Assembly (NCBI GenBank): GCA_016271365.2
Contig: CM028136.1
Location: 466,858,001 to 466,922,000 of the forward strand
Length of the DNA stretch: 64,000 nt
DNA from: Neoceratodus forsteri
Lineage: Eukaryota > Chordata > Ceratodontiformes > Ceratodontidae
Direction of reading: 5' to 3'
Part shown: positions 1 through 9,970 of the stretch, one piece after another
How positions within the stretch are numbered: the stretch's first letter is position 1
How the letters are laid out: each line of letters begins with the position of its first letter
The notes under the pieces: generated by a model
Told to the model about the DNA's origin: nothing
The model's input: only the letters and a program-made list of their open reading frames with translations
Database searches by the model: none
Translations under genes and position numbers: made by a program

Positions 1-325
1 AGCAGGAGAGAAGAAGCCGGCACCAGTGGACACCGGGAGGCTAAGGAGGCTTAGGACATTCACAGTGAGAAGCCACCTTAAGATGATCCCACAGGGAGGT
101 CCGGAAACTCTTGTGAGAGGAGGCAGTACGGACTCTTTCAGGAAAGGAGTTCCAGAGCCTGGGGCCATGGACAGCAAAACTCCGGTCCCCCATGTTGGTG
201 CGGAAAGTAGGTACACTTAGTAGGCCGGGGCCTTGGGATCTAAGCAGGTAGGGGGAGAGGTCAGCAGGAGCAAGAAACCTGGCCAGTTCCGGAGGGGTGC
301 CGGAGCTAAGTACTTTACTCATGAG
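1..325 (-). pseudogene. C-terminal end of an L2-type LINE ORF2
   Basis: Reading the minus strand, an open stretch at 322-41 carries the C-terminal pattern of L2-type non-LTR retrotransposons: an LRS..GLLSVP segment, then GDRSFAV and the diagnostic PRLWNSFPERVR block, then an FRTSLWDHLK tail. This part lies after the reverse transcriptase and has no known catalytic residues. The upstream RT and endonuclease are absent, so this is a 5'-truncated copy or a fragment. Assignment to L2 rather than a related Jockey-superfamily clade is inferred from the LWNSxP ending. Confidence 0.6.
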
Positions 326-446
326 GCACCCAATGCTAAAGTTAAGGTGATTGAGTTATGAGCTGCAGCTTTTTATTTTATTTTATTGTGAAATCTGTCA
401 TACTCTGCAGTCCCATTATAATTAAATTTCCAGTTATTTGCTGGCC

Positions 447-625
447 TGGTGGTGCTGAGGGTTGAGGCACTGGGCGCACACTTTGCTGTCATGGCTGACC
501 GGATTGGGAAGCGAGCCCAGGGTGAGCCGGGGGGTCAGCAGGGGAGGAGAAGGATTGAGCATCTGTAGGACTGCTCTCCTTCTCTGGGGAGGGGAGAGTA
601 TCGCTGCCGGTGCTCGGGCAGCCCC
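447..625 (+). mobile_element. tRNA-headed SINE, copy 1 (head region)
   Basis: The start shares a head with the element at 38561: GCTGGCC.GTGGTG..GAGGGTTGAGGCACTGG, followed by a shared CAGGGGAGGAGA.GGATTGA block and GACTG.TCTCC. The GGCCTGGTGG segment fits a Pol III A box. Similarity to the second copy fades after about 610, so the 3' limit is uncertain. No tail or target duplication was found here. Confidence 0.5.
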
Positions 626-1029
626 TGGCGACGGCTGGGGATTGCCGGTGCACTGGCAAGATCTGTGGGGATGTACTGTGGCAGACGTCAGGATCAGGGG
701 GCGTGCAGACGCGCATGCGTTTGGTTCCTTGGGCATCATTGCATGCCACAGAAATCAGGGAATGGGGGGGAGAAAAAGTGGAAAAAGGTGAGCATCGGAC
801 ATGGCGGCTTGATGGCCTTCTGAAGCAGAGAGACTGGTTTGACTCTGTGGATGTGCGGTACACTGGATCCTGGTACCGGGGGTTTGAGCTGTGGGGTGAG
901 CTCCCCTCCACCCCACCATGGGGGTAAACCGCGGGACCACAATAGGAGGAGCTGGTGGATTCCCAGAGATGGCGGCCGGAGACCTGAGGGGATGCCTGAC
1001 GAGAAAATGTAGGCAGTCTGGTGGCTCAA

Positions 1030-1112
1030 GGTGGATAAAGTACAAGTAAAAAAGCTCATTTCCAGGTGTGACCTGGGGGGAATGTTACTGGGGATGCAAA
1101 TACATAGCACTG
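1030..1112 (-). repeat. Short repeat related to the element at 59585
   Basis: The segment around AAGCTCATTTCCAGGTGTG followed by CCTGGGGGG resembles 59630-59665 (AAGCTTGTTTCCAGATGTG, then CCTGGGGGG). In that copy it is the inner part of a minus-strand L2-type 3' tail. Only about 50 bases match, so this is a fragment at best. Confidence 0.3.
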
Positions 1113-1114
1113 GC

Positions 1115-2945
1115 ACAGTCTATACTTACAACAAAATGCAATAGAGTACCTGATTTAAAACAGGAGTTAGGGCAATAACAGTGTAACCCCTAGATGGCGC
1201 TATCCCAGGGGCTACTACCCCTGCCTGATTTGCCACTAACAGGTTGAGGGGCCTGGATCCAATGGCAGGTGCCTCCACCCAGAGGTCAGGGTTTACAATA
1301 GTTAAACTAACTTGGTCACAGCCCTCTGGGACACTGCAACCCCCCTTTCTTCCCACTAGTGGCCCACACAATACATCAGAATTACCTTTACAGTATACAC
1401 TTACCCCCAGGACTGGTTCCGGCACTGGGACCTCCTGTGAAATAAGATACAGTGCAACAATCACAGTACAGTACTTTAACATAGACAAATACCTCAGGCA
1501 GTATAACTTTGCTGAAACAAGCAGCTCTGATTTATTTAGGGGGATATAACAAGGACAGGGGGAAATCAGGTTAATTAGCTTATCACTCTACTCATCTACC
1601 TATGGCTCTGTGCACAGGCCTATCCCTATCAGTTACTGTCCCTGGGTACCCAAGCCCCAGTGGCCAGTCCAAACCGTGGCAGCTGGTAGGGGCCCTTTCA
1701 CACAGAGAAAAGGAGAATTAAACAGTCAGCAGTACAGTAATTCCATTTGGATTTAATGTGGCAATTCAACAGGCAGCGACCCTGAATTAGTACTCACGAC
1801 CTCCAAATAAGATAGGGTCCTTCAATGTCAGCAGGGCTACTCTTGAGCTCCAAGAGACTCCTCACACATTTATATGGTAAACAGTCACAGGCAAAAGTCA
1901 CTTAATGGCAGCAGGATTCATTTGAGGTACACAAACCTCTTTCACACATTTATATGGTAAAAAGAAAGCACTATACCAGGCAGGCTGCATCTGTATCCCG
2001 ATCGCAATTACTGCACAATACCCGGAGAACACACAGGCAGATTCAGTTCCTGACAGACCGAGTGCAATTTTCAGCAATTCCTCCAGTCTTCTACAGGGTG
2101 AGCCTGGTTTCTACTCTTCAGATATCCTTTGATTCTCTTCACAGGACAGATTCAGTCCTAACAAGCTGCAGACGGAACTCTGGACCTTACACATGTTTTT
2201 GACTAAAACTGTGCACTGAAGGAGTACAGGGTTCCTTTCCCTTCACTGCCAAAGCTCAACTGAAACTCCCAACAGACAAAACTGGCACTTCCTTTGAGTT
2301 CCTCCCAGTTCTTGACTGGATTGGCTGTCACTCACAATAGACTGCTGCTGTTGGTCCAAAAGGCGCCAAGTCTAAACTACATCTCCCAGAGTCACTGCCC
2401 ATACAATCCCTCTTGTGGCTGGCTCCAGATTATGAGTCCAAGTTCTGATTCGTCCAAGGCACCATTTTAGAGCTAGCTTACCCCACACTGATTGGTCCAG
2501 TTCAGCAGTTCAAAACCAGAATGGGGAACTAGGCAGACACAGTTCTGACTGCAAAGAAAGCAGGTTAGACAAACTGTAATTTCATTATTACTGTAAATGA
2601 TTTCTGGCAAACAGTTACATCTTTCAGATAGGTTCCTTTGCACTCCTGGTGACTGCAAAATGGAGTGATTGGCAGCAGCTCGAGTGGTACTCAAACAGAG
2701 AAGCACACAGTCCCCCCATACAAACTAATTATGTCTGCAAGCAGACAGCTCTTAAAGAGACAGTACCAGAGGCTCTAAAAACACTCACTGATAAATGGCT
2801 TAAACGCCAAACACCATTCAGGCTTGGAGCATTCAAGCAAGCTCCTGGAAGTCTTTTGGGAACCCCCATTTGCAGGGGGGTTACAACAGCAAGCAGCAAA
2901 ATCATGCATTTCAGCCACATCTACACCAGGGTAGGAGGCAAATGT
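1115..2945. other. Unassigned 1.8 kb
   Basis: No protein similarity is recognised on either strand. Visible structure: an exact direct repeat CACACATTTATATGGTAAA at 1865 and 1945, and CCAAT-like ATTGG motifs near 2331, 2490 and 2668. At 2377-2394 an ACTACATCTCCCAGAGTC string resembles the ZNF143/THAP11 site (ACTACANNTCCCAG). These could belong to a retroelement LTR or regulatory body, but no terminal repeats were found to prove it. Confidence 0.3.
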
Positions 2946-2954
2946 AAGGGTAGC

Positions 2955-3186
2955 AGTCAGGTAGGGGGAAAATTAGGTTCGGGGGGGAGGAGTTTCAGCT
3001 GGTACCTGAGAGAAGCAGGGGAGGTACTGAAGCAGAGGGAGAATGGAAGTAGATTCCAGAGTGAAGGGGGATTATAGGAAAAGGCTGCGTGCCTAGCAGA
3101 GAAGTGGGGATGAGGAATGGTGAAATAGCAAGGATCTCTGGAGCGGAAACAGCATAAGGCAGAGAGGATGGAGGAGAGGAGTGTGG
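2955..3186 (-). pseudogene. L2-A C-terminal segment after the CR1 break
   Basis: The minus-strand reading holds FSYNPPSLWNLLPFSL and STSPASLRYQLKLL, matching the LWN.LP C-terminal block of L2-type ORF2. It sits just beyond the 3' end of the inserted CR1, where the rest of L2-A is expected. The fragment is 5'-interrupted at 3187. Placement in L2-A is inferred from position and orientation. Confidence 0.5.
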
Positions 3187-4015
3187 AAACATAGAAACAT
3201 AGAAGTTGATGGCAGATAAGGACCGCAAGGCTCATCCAGTCTGCCCATTTCTTTTTCTACCTTATGAATGTCCCATCGGCTTTTGCTCGGTCAATGGCCT
3301 ATCTATTCATACTCATCTGTATTGCTCCCTTATGCCTATCCCATGCTTGTTTGAAGCCCTGCACTGTATTCATATCCACCACTTCCTGAAGTAGGCCGTT
3401 CCATGCATCCACCACCCTTTCTGTGAAAAGAACTTCTTCACATTACCCCTTAATCAGCTTCCCTCTAATCTCAGGCTGTGTCCTTTTGTTCTGCTATTTT
3501 TTTTAATATTGAAACCTGTTAGACTCTTTCACCTTGTTAATGCCATTAAGGTGTTTGAATGTTTTGATCATGTCACCTCTCTCCCTCCTTTGCTCTAGGG
3601 TATACATATTGAGCTCCGCTAATCTGTTCTCATATATTTTCTGATGTAGTCCCTGCACCATTTTGGTTGCCTTTCTCTGGAGTGCCTCAATTTGGTTAAT
3701 GTCCTTGTGAAGGTGTGGCCTTCAGTACTGCACGTAGTACTCCAGATAGGGCTTAATCAGTGTCTTGTAAAGAGGGATTATTACCTCCCTCTTCCAACTT
3801 GTGATACCCCTACTATTACACCCCAACATCCCCCTAGCCTTACCTACTGCTTTAGTGATCTGTTTAGATGATTTCAGGTCATTGGTGATGATGATGCCCA
3901 AGTCTCTTTCTTCCCCTGTGACTGCCAGCAACTCCCCTCCCAGCCTATAGGTGACTTCAGGGTTTCTCTTCCCTATCTGCATGATCTTGCACTTCTTTTC
4001 ATTAAACCCCAGTAA
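3187..4015 (-). mobile_element. CR1 copy 1 (3' fragment)
   Basis: The plus strand begins with the inverted CR1 tail (AAACATAG repeats, then GGCAGATAAGGACCGC and CAGTCTGCCC). Minus-strand coding follows: the RT end GFNEKKCKIMQIGKRNP at the 5' break, then ERDLGIIITNDLK and PLYKTLIKPYLEYYVQY. The 5' truncation falls in the RT at about 4015, next to L2-A sequence. The tail octamer is TATGTTTC. About 0.83 kb; frames are broken toward the C-terminus. Confidence 0.75.
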
Positions 4016-6005
4016 GAGGGAAGGGAGCCAAACCACTATTTGGATATGAATGAGGCACAGTGGTTCTGGAGACATGAGGGTAGAGGAAGAATGGATAAGG
4101 AGGTGTAGCGTGAGCAATGGTGTGTATGAGAGTGGGAGATGGTAGCAAAATGGCAGAAGGAGTTGCAGAGGGTGTCCAGCCTGGCCAGGGGAGGTGGAGG
4201 ACATGGTGCCATAGACCACATTCACATAGTCAAAGACCAGGAGCACAAATCTGGTGACAAGCCCATGTCATACCAGCGAGACAGACAGTCTTTATTGTGG
4301 TACATGACACCAAGTTTAGGACACAGTTTGGCATGAATGGTATCAGTGTGGGCAGAGAAGTCAAGTTTTCTGCCTAGCCACACACTGTGGTATGTGAATG
4401 ATTGAACCACTTTAAGAAGAGTGCCATTCAAGGTGGAGAAGATAGGCAGTGTTAGGAGTCTGGCCAATTTTTGGCTGGTGCCAAAGGTCATGGACACAGT
4501 GTTTTTTTTTTTTGCATTGACCTGGAGCTGGTTAGATTGGAATCAGTGCAGGACAATGTGGCACTCTTGCTAGAGCAGACCTTCCACGGTTGTAGTGGAG
4601 GGACCAGAGATGTAAATGACTGTGTCATCTGCATACATGTGGATGTTTGAGTTGGTACAAGCCAAGGGGAGGTAATCTAGGAAAATTGAGAACAGGAGAG
4701 GCCCCAAGATGGAGCTCTACAGGACCCCAGTGTAGATGGGAAGTGGAGGTGACAGGGTGCTACCAACCTATACTGACTGCACATGGCCCAAGAGGTAAGA
4801 ACAGAAGCAATCAACAGCAGGAGTTAACAGGCCAGCAGAACTCATCTTATCCAGGAGGAGAGGGTGGGATACAGAGTCAAAGGACTTGGCCAGATTGATG
4901 AAAATGGCAGCTGTGATGTGCCCTTGATCCATGCCTGAGAAGACAGAATCAGTTACATACACCAGAGAGGAGATGGTAGAGTGATGTTTCTGGAAGCCAG
5001 ACTAGAACAGGGAAAGGAAATTGCCTGAGGAAAGAAAATCAGAGAGTCTAGTGTAAACAGACTTCTCTTGCAGCTTAGCAAGGGAAGGGAGGAAGGAGAT
5101 TGGTTGGAAGTTACCCAGGGAGGGAGGCCCCTGCCTTGTGGAGTGGAAGAACTTTGACCAGCTTCTAGGACTGAGGGACAGGATTTGTGGGAGAAGGAGA
5201 GGTAGAGTAGGTGAGTCAGAAGATGTACTATGGCAGGTGCAGAGATATGTAGTAGGTTTAGGATCCAGTCCCTCAGGACTGGATTTGTGCAGATTGAAGG
5301 AATAAAGGGTAGTAAGGACTTCCCATGTAGTAACAGGGGAAATGAGGAAAGCAGTAGAAGGGAGACAAGAGGCAATGTAAGAAGGAACTGAGGAAGCTGG
5401 AGGGTGAGTGGAAGGGAGAACACAAATGGTGAAGAGCTCATTGAAATTAGCAGCAACAGGGAAGGGTTCAGGCACTGCTGAACTATTTACTAGAAGGACT
5501 GGAGGGGCAGACTGGGTGGAAGGGTCAAAATGGGAATTAATTATCTTCCAGAACTTTGAGGGGGCATTAAGGCTTTTCTGAAGGCTGGCCTTGAAATAGT
5601 GTGATTTCACAACCTGGACAGCAATGGTACAGGAGTTCCTGATAGCCCTGTGTAAGAGTGAGTTTGGAAAGAAGTGAGATCATTTGAAAGTTGCCCAGGT
5701 GAGATCACAAGACATGCACTGATCAATGATTTCAGGGCCAATCCAGGGGTAATGGTGAGTTTTGACCCTGGATTTTCGGAGCAGGGTGTGCTTATCCCAG
5801 ACTGAGAAGAATTTAGAGTGGAACAGGGAGAAGGCAGCATCAATATCAATGGCAGAGAGCATTGCTGTCCAGTGTGCAGTTGCAAAGTCACTCAAGACAG
5901 CAGAGGCATTAAGTGACTAGAGGGACCTGGTCCAGATATATTTAGGGGAGGAGGGTGGATGCTGGATCTTGCTGACACAAAATGTCATGTGATGGTCACT
6001 GAAAG
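4016..6005 (-). pseudogene. L2-A reverse transcriptase and linker region
   Basis: From 5990 to 4016 on the minus strand the L2-type order is preserved. First comes the linker (SDHHMTFCVSKI, WDKHTLLRKSRVK, PWIGPEI, SKFWKIINSHF). Then the RT N-terminus (NFQPISFLPSLAKLQEK, TRLSDFLSSGNFLS), the palm (TAAIFINLAKSFDSVSHPLLLDKMSS), and the thumb (VVQSFTYHSVWLGRKLDFSAH, KLGVMYHNKDCLS). No intact YADD/FADD box was seen, and frames change several times. The element is dead. Confidence 0.65.
6001..6005. repeat. Target-site duplication of CR1 copy 2 (left)
   Basis: GAAAG lies immediately before CR1 sequence at 6006. The same five bases (7720-7724) follow its last TATG repeat, sharing the G. Joining the flanks restores one open L2-A reading, which supports the duplication. 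Confidence 0.6.
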
Positions 6006-7719
6006 GTATTTCTGCTCAGTCTTTACTGAGGAAGAGGAGAGTAATGGGTCTGAAGGGAGTACAAGGGGTGGGAATGGTGCAGAAATGGACACAAGTCCCT
6101 TTATATGAGAAAGGGTCCTGAAGGAACTGGAAGTAATAAGAGTTGATAAAGCAATGGGGCCAGATGAGGTGCACCCCAGGGTCCTTAAAGAACTGAGAGA
6201 GGTGGTGGCTGAACCTCTGGCAATCCAGTTTAGGCGATCACTGGAAACAGGGAGGCACCCAAAGACAGGAGGACAGCAGATGTGAGTCCCTTATACAGAA
6301 GTGGGAACAAAGAGGAAGCGGGGAACTACAGACCAGTCAGCCTCACCTTGGTAGTGGGGAAGATCATGAAAGCACTACTGAAGGAGAGATTGGTGGAACA
6401 TCTGGTTGTCAATGGACTACAGGACCCAAGGCAGCATGGTTTCACCAGGGGGAGGTCATGTCAGACCAACCTCATTGAATTTTTTGACTGGGTGACTAGG
6501 GAGGTGGATCGGAGAGGGCAGTGGACATGGCCTATCTGGACTTCAGCAAGGCCTTTGACACTGTGCCACTTAGAAGACTATTACACAAACTGGAGAATAT
6601 GGGTGTGAGCAGGACAGTAGTGCAGTGGGTAGGTAACTGGCTGGGCGGCAGGATACAGATGGTGGTGGTAAATGGCTGTCACTCCACAGAGTGAAGAGTG
6701 ACCAGTGGGGCACCACAGGGATCAGTGCTGGGACTGGTCCTATTCAACATCTTCATCAGTGACATTGCGCAGGAACTAGAAGGCAGAATTTCCCTTTTTG
6801 CTGATGACACAATGCTCTGTAACAGAGTAGATACACCACAGAGTGTAGACAGAATGAGAAGGGACCTGCAGAAACTTGAAGAATGGTCAGGGGTTTGGCA
6901 GTTGAAATTCAATGCAAAGAAGTGCAAGATAATGCATATGGGGCACAAAAACCCTGGCACAATATATCAGTTGGGGGTGAGGATATAGCATGCACCAAGC
7001 AGGAAAGGGATCTTGGGGTTATCATCTCTGATGACCTCAAGGTAGGGAAACAGTGTGACTAGGCAGCAGGTAAAGCAAATAGGATGCGGGGATGCATAGG
7101 CAGGGGCATCATCAGCAGGAAAAGGGAGGTAATAATTCCACTATACAAGACACTAGTGAGGCCCCACCTGGAGTACAGTGTACAGTTCTGGAGACCTTAC
7201 TTACCTAAGAACACAGACAGGGTAGAGAAGGTTCAGAGGAGGGCAATAAAGATGGTACATGGATTGCATCACAAGTCCTATGAGGACAGGTTGAAGGAAT
7301 TGAATATGTACTCCCCGGAGGAGAGTAGGGAGAGAGGGGATATGATAGAGACATACAAGTATCTTACAGGGAGGAACAGGGTGCAGGAATATACTATTTT
7401 TAAGCCAAAAAGATGTTCCAGGACTAGAGGGCATGGGATGAAGTTGGAGGGAGGACGATTCAGAGGAAAAGTGAGGAAGAATTTCTTCACAGAACGGGTG
7501 GTGGACAAGTGGAACACCCTGCCAGAGGAAGTGGTGGGGGCTGAAACAATCACAGGATTTAAGAATGCATGGAACAGACATAAAGGAATTCTGGAGGTCA
7601 GGGTTAAGGGGCAACAGACTTCTAGGAAAACATAAAGTAAACTTACAAGCTCAAATTGGCAGACTGGGTAGGCCGTAGGCCCTTATCTGCCGACACTGTC
7701 TATGTATCTATGTATCTAT
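6006..7719 (+). mobile_element. CR1 copy 2 (5'-truncated, RT to tail)
   Basis: This plus-strand copy begins at the TATTTCTGCTCAGT stretch (YFCSVFTEEE) and ends with TATGTATC octamers. Coding blocks in order: DKAMGPDEVHPRVLKELRE, NYRPVSLTLVVGKIMKALL, RQHGFTRGRSCQTNLIEFFD, GAPQGSVLGLVLFNIFISDI, the catalytic [41 protein letters not shown], and a C-terminal open stretch (7084-7635) with FFTERVVDKWNTLPEEVV. Frameshifts near 6260, 6540, 6690 and 6990 break ORF2. It was inserted into L2-A after that element was fixed. Confidence 0.85.
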
Positions 7720-7724
7720 GAAAG
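7720..7724. repeat. Target-site duplication of CR1 copy 2 (right)
   Basis: This GAAAG is the partner of 6001-6005. L2-A resumes right after it on the minus strand. Confidence 0.6.
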
Positions 7725-8390
7725 TGTCCAGAAGCATTACTGCTGCAACAATACAGTGAGGGTGGGTGGAGAGAACCCATTCCAGGAGGGAATTTTTTTT
7801 TTTGAGAGTGGGGATTGAGCCAGGTGGGTTCAGTGATAATTTGTGTAAGATTCAGGGACTGAACTGATAGCCAGTCCTCCAAGATACAGAGGATGTCGGG
7901 TGAGTGTTGTGAAATACAGACTAGCAGGTGGTTACGTTTTGGAGGAAGGCTCCCGAACATAGAGGTAAAATATGTTCAGGCCTTTTAGCATTTGGAGAGG
8001 TGGAGAAAGAGGGATTGAAGGGTCCAGGGTTAAACTTCATGTTGACAAACATGAGAAGGAGTAGGAACAGGAACAGGTGCAGTAGAACAGAGTGAGATTT
8101 CTGCCCCTTAGAGCTGGGGAGATGCAGAAAGGAGGGAGGGAGGTGGGGGGAGCAAAGGAGGGCACATTGGAGAAACTCCAAGTTAAGGGAGGCAGATGAG
8201 AGACAACCAGGATGGATAGGAGGGGAGGAGGAAAAAAAGGTGGCAAGTGAGATGGGTGGGTGGAAGGGGGAGGGAGGTGGAGGGGATGAAGAAGAGATAG
8301 GGGAGGAAGGACGAGGTGGTAAGGGGCATTGGAAGGGGGGAGGTAGAGGTGGGTAAGGTACAATGTGATCAGGAGGTGAGATACAATAGC
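7725..8390 (-). pseudogene. L2-A N-terminal region with a gap in the endonuclease
   Basis: The minus strand from 8363 holds a proline/leucine-rich leader, then LLLMFVNMKFNPGP (the VELNPGP-type motif before L2 endonucleases) and NARS/SLLPK-like remains. PPKRNHLLVCISQHSPDI, the endonuclease start, follows. The reading then jumps directly to LEDWLSVQSLNLTQIITEPTWLNP, the endonuclease end. Compared with the usual domain, most of the middle (roughly 100 residues) is missing, so catalysis is impossible. Frames shift around 7930. Confidence 0.6.
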
Positions 8391-8865
8391 CCTCAGTTAC
8401 ACAAAAATGTAAATAATAATGTAATAAAATATAAATGTAAATGATAAAATGTCATTGATGTAATTGACATTTGAACAATATAGAATAGCAGTTACCTGGT
8501 AACAGGCTTAGGCTGTAACTAGGATTTGGGATCACTACAGGTAATTGGGCTGTGGCACAGATGTGTACAGAAGGATTCTGGTTAGGCTGAACAAGTCCAG
8601 AAAGAAGGTAGCGGCACTAGTGGATGTTCTAAGCACAGACAAGTATAAAGCCTAAAACAATGGGCAGTTGGCAAGTAGAAAACACAAAAAGTGAGTGCAC
8701 CCAGATAGATATTGCAAAGAGTCAGCAAAAATGTCAAAATATGAGACTAAATGTAGCAAGCAACAGTAAGGGGGACTGCCTAACTAAGCAGTTAACAGTT
8801 CCTCATTAGCTATTCAGGCCTCTGGGGGTGATACGTTTTAAGAATGTTGTGTAAGTAGAGCTGTG
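8391..8865. other. Unassigned AT-rich spacer
   Basis: Non-coding. It starts with a simple AT-rich stretch of ATAATGTAATAAAATATAAATG type (8402-8445) and then low-feature sequence. No repeat pair inside the window was recognised. Confidence 0.3.
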
Positions 8866-8869
8866 CATC

Positions 8870-9860
8870 ATATAAAATTCTGCCCATGGAATGCCTTCGG
8901 AATGACTATTCTGATTCCATGGAATGTTGCAGAAGTTTCATGAAAATTCTGCGGAATGTTGGCAAATTTTAAATTTGAGTTATTTTGCTATAATTTTAAA
9001 AGCATCCACCAAATTTGGAATGTAACAGTATCTCATAGCTTACAAAAGTGCACAAACTTTCAGAGTCTTAGGTTGAAATAGGGCAGAGTTATGTGTGGCC
9101 AAATATTTAATCAAAATTTAATTTTCAGTTATTTTGAGATGATTTTAAAATTTCTTACCCAAATTTCTCCACAATGTCAGGATTTAGAGAAGCACATAGC
9201 ATGGGTACATGCACCATGTTTTAAGTCTCAGGCTTCAATGGGAGCAAAGTCATAGGTATCCAAACATTTTGCCAAAATTTAGATTTCTGTAATTTTAGTA
9301 TAATTTTGATAGTATTCATTGAAATGTTATAAATTTTGATAGGTATACGGGTTATCACTACAATTTTATATGTTTCAGATTTCTAGCTTCACATGGAAAT
9401 GAGTTATAGCCTTCCAAACATGTTGCCAAAAGTTAAGATTCGGTCATTTCTCTCTAATTTCAAAACAACATATCCAAATTTAACCAGAATTGAAACATTT
9501 CATCTACTATACCACATGGTCATTTCTGAAAAATTTCATATTTGAAGCTTTAAATGGGATTGAATTAAAAGTAGTCAAACTTTCGCAACATTTAAAAATT
9601 TAATTTTGCATGAATGTAAACTACAAATTTATAACCCACTGAAACTTTAAAACTAGAGAATGCAATACCATTAAATTTGGCAGGTTCTTAAATCTTACAA
9701 GGAGACTGTTTTGCCAATTTTATTAATTGCTTGCTGCCAGAAATTGCAAAATAATGAATGTACTTAAAGTCAAATCCCATGAGTCTTTGTGAAAATTGCA
9801 GAACTTCATGAAAAATTCCATAAAACAGGAATTTGTTAATTTCACTCAACGTTATCTGGG
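8870..9860. repeat. AT-rich diverged tandem array, period about 157 bp
   Basis: A recurring block, roughly AAATTT-A-ATTT-GTTATTTT-TATAATTTTAAAA followed by a CCAAATTT segment, starts near 8965, 9115, 9275, 9430 and 9590, spaced about 150-160 bases. Between blocks each unit has a TTAGGTTGAAATAGGG / CAGGCTTCAATGGGAG / TAGCTTCACATGGAAA type segment ahead of GAGTTATG-like bases. Units are strongly diverged. Related units appear at 15560-16055 and 22441-22700. No coding potential. Confidence 0.55.
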
Positions 9861-9866
9861 GGATTC

Positions 9867-9970
9867 TAATTGAAAGGCTATGCCTGTAGTTATGTGGGGG
9901 AAGAGCTCCTCCCCCACATCCTACTTAAACAAGCAGGCTACATCCGCTCTGCTTAGAGTGAGTCGCACTC
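9867..9970 (+). repeat. A1 repeat of the split-direct-repeat element
   Basis: About 104 bases, from TAATTGAAAGGCTATGCCTG to the GAGTGAGT.GCACTC end, match 14123-14225 with only a few differences. It includes the inverted pair GGGGGAAGAGCTCCTCCCCC and a TACTTAAA stretch that could serve as a promoter element. Similarity to A2 stops abruptly after CACTC. Confidence 0.8.

Larger units (their letters stand above)
2950..8390 (-). mobile_element. L2-A: L2-type LINE split by two CR1 insertions
   Basis: One minus-strand LINE can be followed from a proline-rich N-terminal region (8390-8040) through endonuclease remnants, linker, reverse transcriptase and C-terminus (to about 2955). Two CR1 copies, 6006-7719 (plus) and 3187-4015 (minus), interrupt it. 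Removing the first rejoins the conserved DTF/SDHHMTFCVSKI region of the linker exactly. The coding sequence is frameshifted many times and is not functional. The 3' terminus left of 2950 could not be fixed. Confidence 0.7.
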
